This document shows, in pieces, positions 5,720-7,763 of a stretch of 7,763 nt of DNA; the stretch's first letter is position 1; every line of letters starts with the position of its first letter. The position numbers were made by a program, and so were the translations under genes. Source of the stretch: DATJMJ01 sp035508795 (lineage in GTDB: Bacteria; Actinomycetota; Acidimicrobiia; Acidimicrobiales; Palsa-688); NCBI GenBank assembly GCA_035508795.1, contig DATJMJ010000001.1, forward strand, positions 1 to 7,763, in the 5' to 3' direction. The notes under the pieces are model-generated. The model saw only the letters and a program-made list of their open reading frames with translations, was not told the DNA's origin and did no database searches.

Positions 5720-6534
5720 TTCAGGGCCGATGCGGCCATGCTGTCGATAACACGGTTACTGAGGAGCGCGTAGGCCAAGATCGTCGGTGCCATAGCCATG
5801 GCCGTGGCTGCGAACGCCTCCGGGTAGTTGGAGGCGTAACCAGTGAGGAACGTGGTCACACCGACCTGCAGGGTTTGCGCCGCCGGGCTCGTCGTCAAGA
5901 GGTTGGCGAAGAGCAGCTCGTTCCAGTCGGAGATCATCAAGAAGATAGCCGCCGTCGCCAGACCGGGAGCTGCCAGGGGGACGATCACCCGGAGGAACAC
6001 GCCATGGAAGGACGCGCCATCGATCCGGGCCGCCTCGAGGGTCTCTTCGGGGATGCTCTCCATGTACGTCCTGATGATCAGGAAGCCCACCGGCAGCATC
6101 ATGGCCGAATACACCAAGGCGAGGCCCCAGACGGTGTTGTAGAGGCCGAGGCGCTCGATGATGTAGAAGATCGGCGTCATGAACGGCGTGAGCGGGACCA
6201 ACAACCCCGCCATCAAGAAGCCGCGCGCGACGCCGTTGAGCCGGAAGCGATGGCGCAGGGCATAAGCGGCCATCGTCGAAATGACAATGGTCGCCGTCGT
6301 GGCGCAGGCCGCCACCACCACGCTGTTCCTGAAGTAGGTCAATAGCGGCTCGGCGTCCAGGGCCGCCCGGAAATTGTCGAACGACCAATGGTGAGGCACG
6401 CTGAAGGCGCTTCGGAACAGCTCGGGTGTGGTCTTGAAGGCCGAGACCACGAGCCATGCCATGGGGATGAGGCTGACCGCGACGAGGGTGCCCAGAAAGA
6501 GCCATTTAGCCGCGCGCGCCGACACCTGCACCAT
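5716..6534 (-). CDS. ABC sugar permease, MalG/AraQ-like (CUT1)
   Basis: A 272-residue inner-membrane subunit of a CUT1 sugar importer, typical in length. The first membrane span follows a short cytoplasmic tail (WLFLGTLVAVSLIPMAWLVV), and about five more follow. The coupling helix that docks the ATPase is EAARIDGASFHGVFLRVIVP (residues 167-186). The conserved WNEL motif of MalG-type permeases is at 204-207. ATG at 6534 is preferred because it shares a TGATG junction with the preceding permease stop; an upstream in-frame start at 6573 would overlap that gene by 40 bases. The stop overlaps the glycosidase start. It pairs with the MalF-like subunit to form the channel; no ATPase gene is visible in the window. 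Confidence 0.95.
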   Translation of the reverse strand: MVQVSARAAKWLFLGTLVAVSLIPMAWLVVSAFKTTPELFRSAFSVPHHWSFDNFRAALDAEPLLTYFRNSVVVAACATTATIVISTMAAYALRHRFRLNGVARGFLMAGLLVPLTPFMTPIFYIIERLGLYNTVWGLALVYSAMMLPVGFLIIRTYMESIPEETLEAARIDGASFHGVFLRVIVPLAAPGLATAAIFLMISDWNELLFANLLTTSPAAQTLQVGVTTFLTGYASNYPEAFAATAMAMAPTILAYALLSNRVIDSMAASALK

Positions 6535-7397
6535 CACGACACCTCTATCCAGCGCAAAACGACAAGGACGCACGACATCATGAGGGCGCCGAGGACCACT
6601 GTGACCACGCCGGCGGCCATGGCCAGCCCGTACTGGTTAGCCGTCACCATCTGGTCGTAGACGTACAGGGACAGGTTCATGGTCTTATTGACAGGACCGC
6701 CGTCGGTCATGATGTACGGGTACTCGAACATCCTCAGCACGTAGCCGACGAGGAACAGGGCCCAGAGGGCTATAGAGCGGCGGATAGCTGGGAGGGTCAC
6801 GTGCAGGTCCTGCTGCCACACATTGGCCCCGTCCAGTTGGGCCGCCTCCAGGGTCTCCTTGGGGACGGTGGATATCTGGGTCAGGAACAGCACCATCCCG
6901 AAGCCGATGTAGAGCACAAATGGCACCATGATGGCCCACTGGGCGCTGTCCGGGCCCGACAGCCAGGACCGTGTCAGGGACTTCAGGCCCACGTCGGTTA
7001 GGGTGCCGTTGACCAGCCCGATCTCTGGGCTGAGCATGAAGTACCACATCAAGGCGAGGATGGTGGTGCTGACCACACTAGGCACAAACAGCAGGGTGCG
7101 GATCAACTTCCACATCTTCGGCCGACGCGACAGGATCAGCGCCGTCAGCAGGCATAGCGGTGTCTGGACGAATATGCCCGCTGCTCCCCACAGCAAGGTA
7201 TTGACCACGGCCGAGCGGAAGGAGGGGTCGTGGTAGAGGAACACGTAGTTTTGGAGGCCGATGTACTTGGCCGGCCCCAAGCCGGCCCATTCGGTAAAAC
7301 CCATCACGACGATGAAGCCGAGCGGGAAAACGACCAAGGCCAAGCTCAGGACTATCGAAGGGCCGAGGTAGGCAATGAGTTGACGTGCCTTAGCCAT
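6534..7397 (-). CDS. ABC sugar permease, MalF/UgpA-like (CUT1)
   Basis: A 287-residue CUT1 permease, the partner of the next gene. It begins MAKARQLIAYLGPSIVLSLA, with a first span directly after the start, and continues through about six hydrophobic spans. The ATPase-docking loop is EAAQLDGANVWQQDLHVTLP (184-203), and the MalF-type MTDGGP motif is at 230-235. ATG at 7397 is chosen over a TTG at 7424, because the latter lies in the loop of a strong hairpin and gives a poor N-terminus. No good ribosome site is visible before the ATG, and the hairpin arm ends 9 bases upstream, so its translation may be limited by structure or depend on coupling. The next permease begins at its stop codon. Confidence 0.94.
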   Translation of the reverse strand: MAKARQLIAYLGPSIVLSLALVVFPLGFIVVMGFTEWAGLGPAKYIGLQNYVFLYHDPSFRSAVVNTLLWGAAGIFVQTPLCLLTALILSRRPKMWKLIRTLLFVPSVVSTTILALMWYFMLSPEIGLVNGTLTDVGLKSLTRSWLSGPDSAQWAIMVPFVLYIGFGMVLFLTQISTVPKETLEAAQLDGANVWQQDLHVTLPAIRRSIALWALFLVGYVLRMFEYPYIMTDGGPVNKTMNLSLYVYDQMVTANQYGLAMAAGVVTVVLGALMMSCVLVVLRWIEVS

Positions 7398-7554
7398 ACA
7401 CGGACAGGCCCGGCGCGATAACAAGACGTCGCGCCGGGGCCTCTCTCCTTTTGACCCCGCTCAATTGCGCGGCCCTACGCGTCCACTCCCCGGGCCTTAC
7501 CGGAACGACTGGCTCACTGGGCCTGGGCAACGAGACGGGAGTCCGGGGGGAGCA
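7398..7554. other. Intercistronic gap between binding protein and permease
   Basis: The 157 bases between the binding-protein stop and the permease start hold no ORF of note. Besides the hairpin at 7407-7441 the gap contains a purine run AAAAGGAGAGAGG (minus strand, 7440-7452) just before that hairpin. Such gaps after binding-protein genes are common in sugar importer operons. Confidence 0.6.
7407..7441 (-). promoter_or_regulatory. GC-rich intercistronic hairpin (attenuator or mRNA stabiliser)
   Basis: GGCCCGGCGCGA (7407-7418) and TCGCGCCGGGGCC (7429-7441) form a 12-bp stem with one bulged G and a 10-base loop. In the operon's transcript it sits between the binding-protein gene and the permease start. 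It may end part of the transcripts, protect the upstream message, or hide the permease start, each of which would favour excess binding protein. Read on the plus strand it is followed by TCTCTCCTTTT, so it could also act as a terminator in that direction. Confidence 0.65.
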
Positions 7555-7763
7555 CTAGCTCGTCTTGTTGAGCTGCACCAGGGAACTGACGAACTGTTGG
7601 GGCGAGCTCTTGCCGCCTGTGGCCAGTGCTTCCACGAGGCTCGGGAGCTGAGCCTGGGCCTCGGGCGTCATGTACCTCTCGATGTTGACGACCTTGGCGG
7701 GTGCCTTATTGCTCAGGTTCACGAACTGCTTGAGCAGGCAATTGGATCCCGAAGTTGTGGCGG
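7555..7763 (-). CDS. ABC sugar-binding protein, C-terminal part (cut by window edge)
   Basis: The last 68 codons of a gene that begins beyond the right edge. The frame is open to the edge and ends at TAG (7555-7557). The sequence includes NCLLKQFVNLSNKAPAKVVN and IERYMTPEAQAQLPSLVEAL, then a final helix SPQQFVSSLVQ. This resembles the C-terminal helices of CUT1 extracellular solute-binding proteins, where an S-P-E/Q-x-F/A-x-x-x-L helix usually closes the protein. Position supports the call, since binding-protein genes normally precede the two permeases. The lipobox, signal peptide and ligand site lie outside the window, so the substrate cannot be judged. Confidence 0.72.
   Translation of the reverse strand, partial: ATTSGSNCLLKQFVNLSNKAPAKVVNIERYMTPEAQAQLPSLVEALATGGKSSPQQFVSSLVQLNKTS

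Noticed and set aside
5054..6345. Plus-strand ORFs opposite the glycosidase and second permease
   Set aside because: These are shadow frames; the minus-strand products carry conserved family motifs, while these give low-complexity Arg/Gly/His-rich peptides.

Overview
The window comes from a GC-rich bacterium. The compact TGATG-type gene junctions, the VapBC cassette, the CUT1 sugar importer with no ATPase gene beside it, and the transposase types all fit an actinobacterium (Actinomycetota). That assignment is inference; I cannot place it below phylum. There are two contrasting halves: an accessory left part (about 1-2870) and an orderly catabolic cluster (about 2875-7763).

Left part: a type II toxin-antitoxin pair (VapC PIN toxin at 12-395, Phd/YefM-type VapB antitoxin at 392-637, minus strand, ATGA overlap) lies 37 bp downstream of a tRNA-Ala(TGC) gene (675-747, minus strand). 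Next is a gene-poor, GC-rich stretch (748-1286) holding one short unrecognised ORF (936-1139) that may be a gene remnant. A DDE (rve-type) transposase gene follows on the minus strand (1287-2361), broken by a single-base insertion near 1797. Upstream of it, a 33-residue piece of an IS256 (Mutator) family transposase stops abruptly at 2429-2431, as if a later insertion had cut it. The region looks like a decayed, nested insertion site next to a tRNA gene.

Right part: an IclR-family regulator (2875-3705, plus) converges on a minus-strand operon read from the right edge: sugar-binding lipoprotein C-terminus (7555-7763, cut by the window edge), MalF-like permease (6534-7397), MalG-like permease (5716-6534) and a GH127 beta-L-arabinofuranosidase-type enzyme (3668-5719). 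The two junctions after the first permease are TGATG/GTGATG overlaps. The first junction is a 157-bp gap with a strong GC-rich hairpin just before the permease start. The regulator and glycosidase genes overlap tail to tail by 38 bp, with a candidate two-way terminator hairpin inside.

Working model (inference): the binding protein and two permeases import an arabinofuranose-containing oligosaccharide, powered by an ATPase encoded elsewhere. The GH127 enzyme has no signal peptide, so it would cleave the sugar in the cytoplasm, and the IclR protein would sense a sugar or metabolite and control the operon. I found no CRISPR array, rRNA, phage structural gene or clearly unprecedented system. The best leads are the tRNA/VapBC arrangement, the intercistronic hairpin, the convergent overlap and the nested insertion scar.
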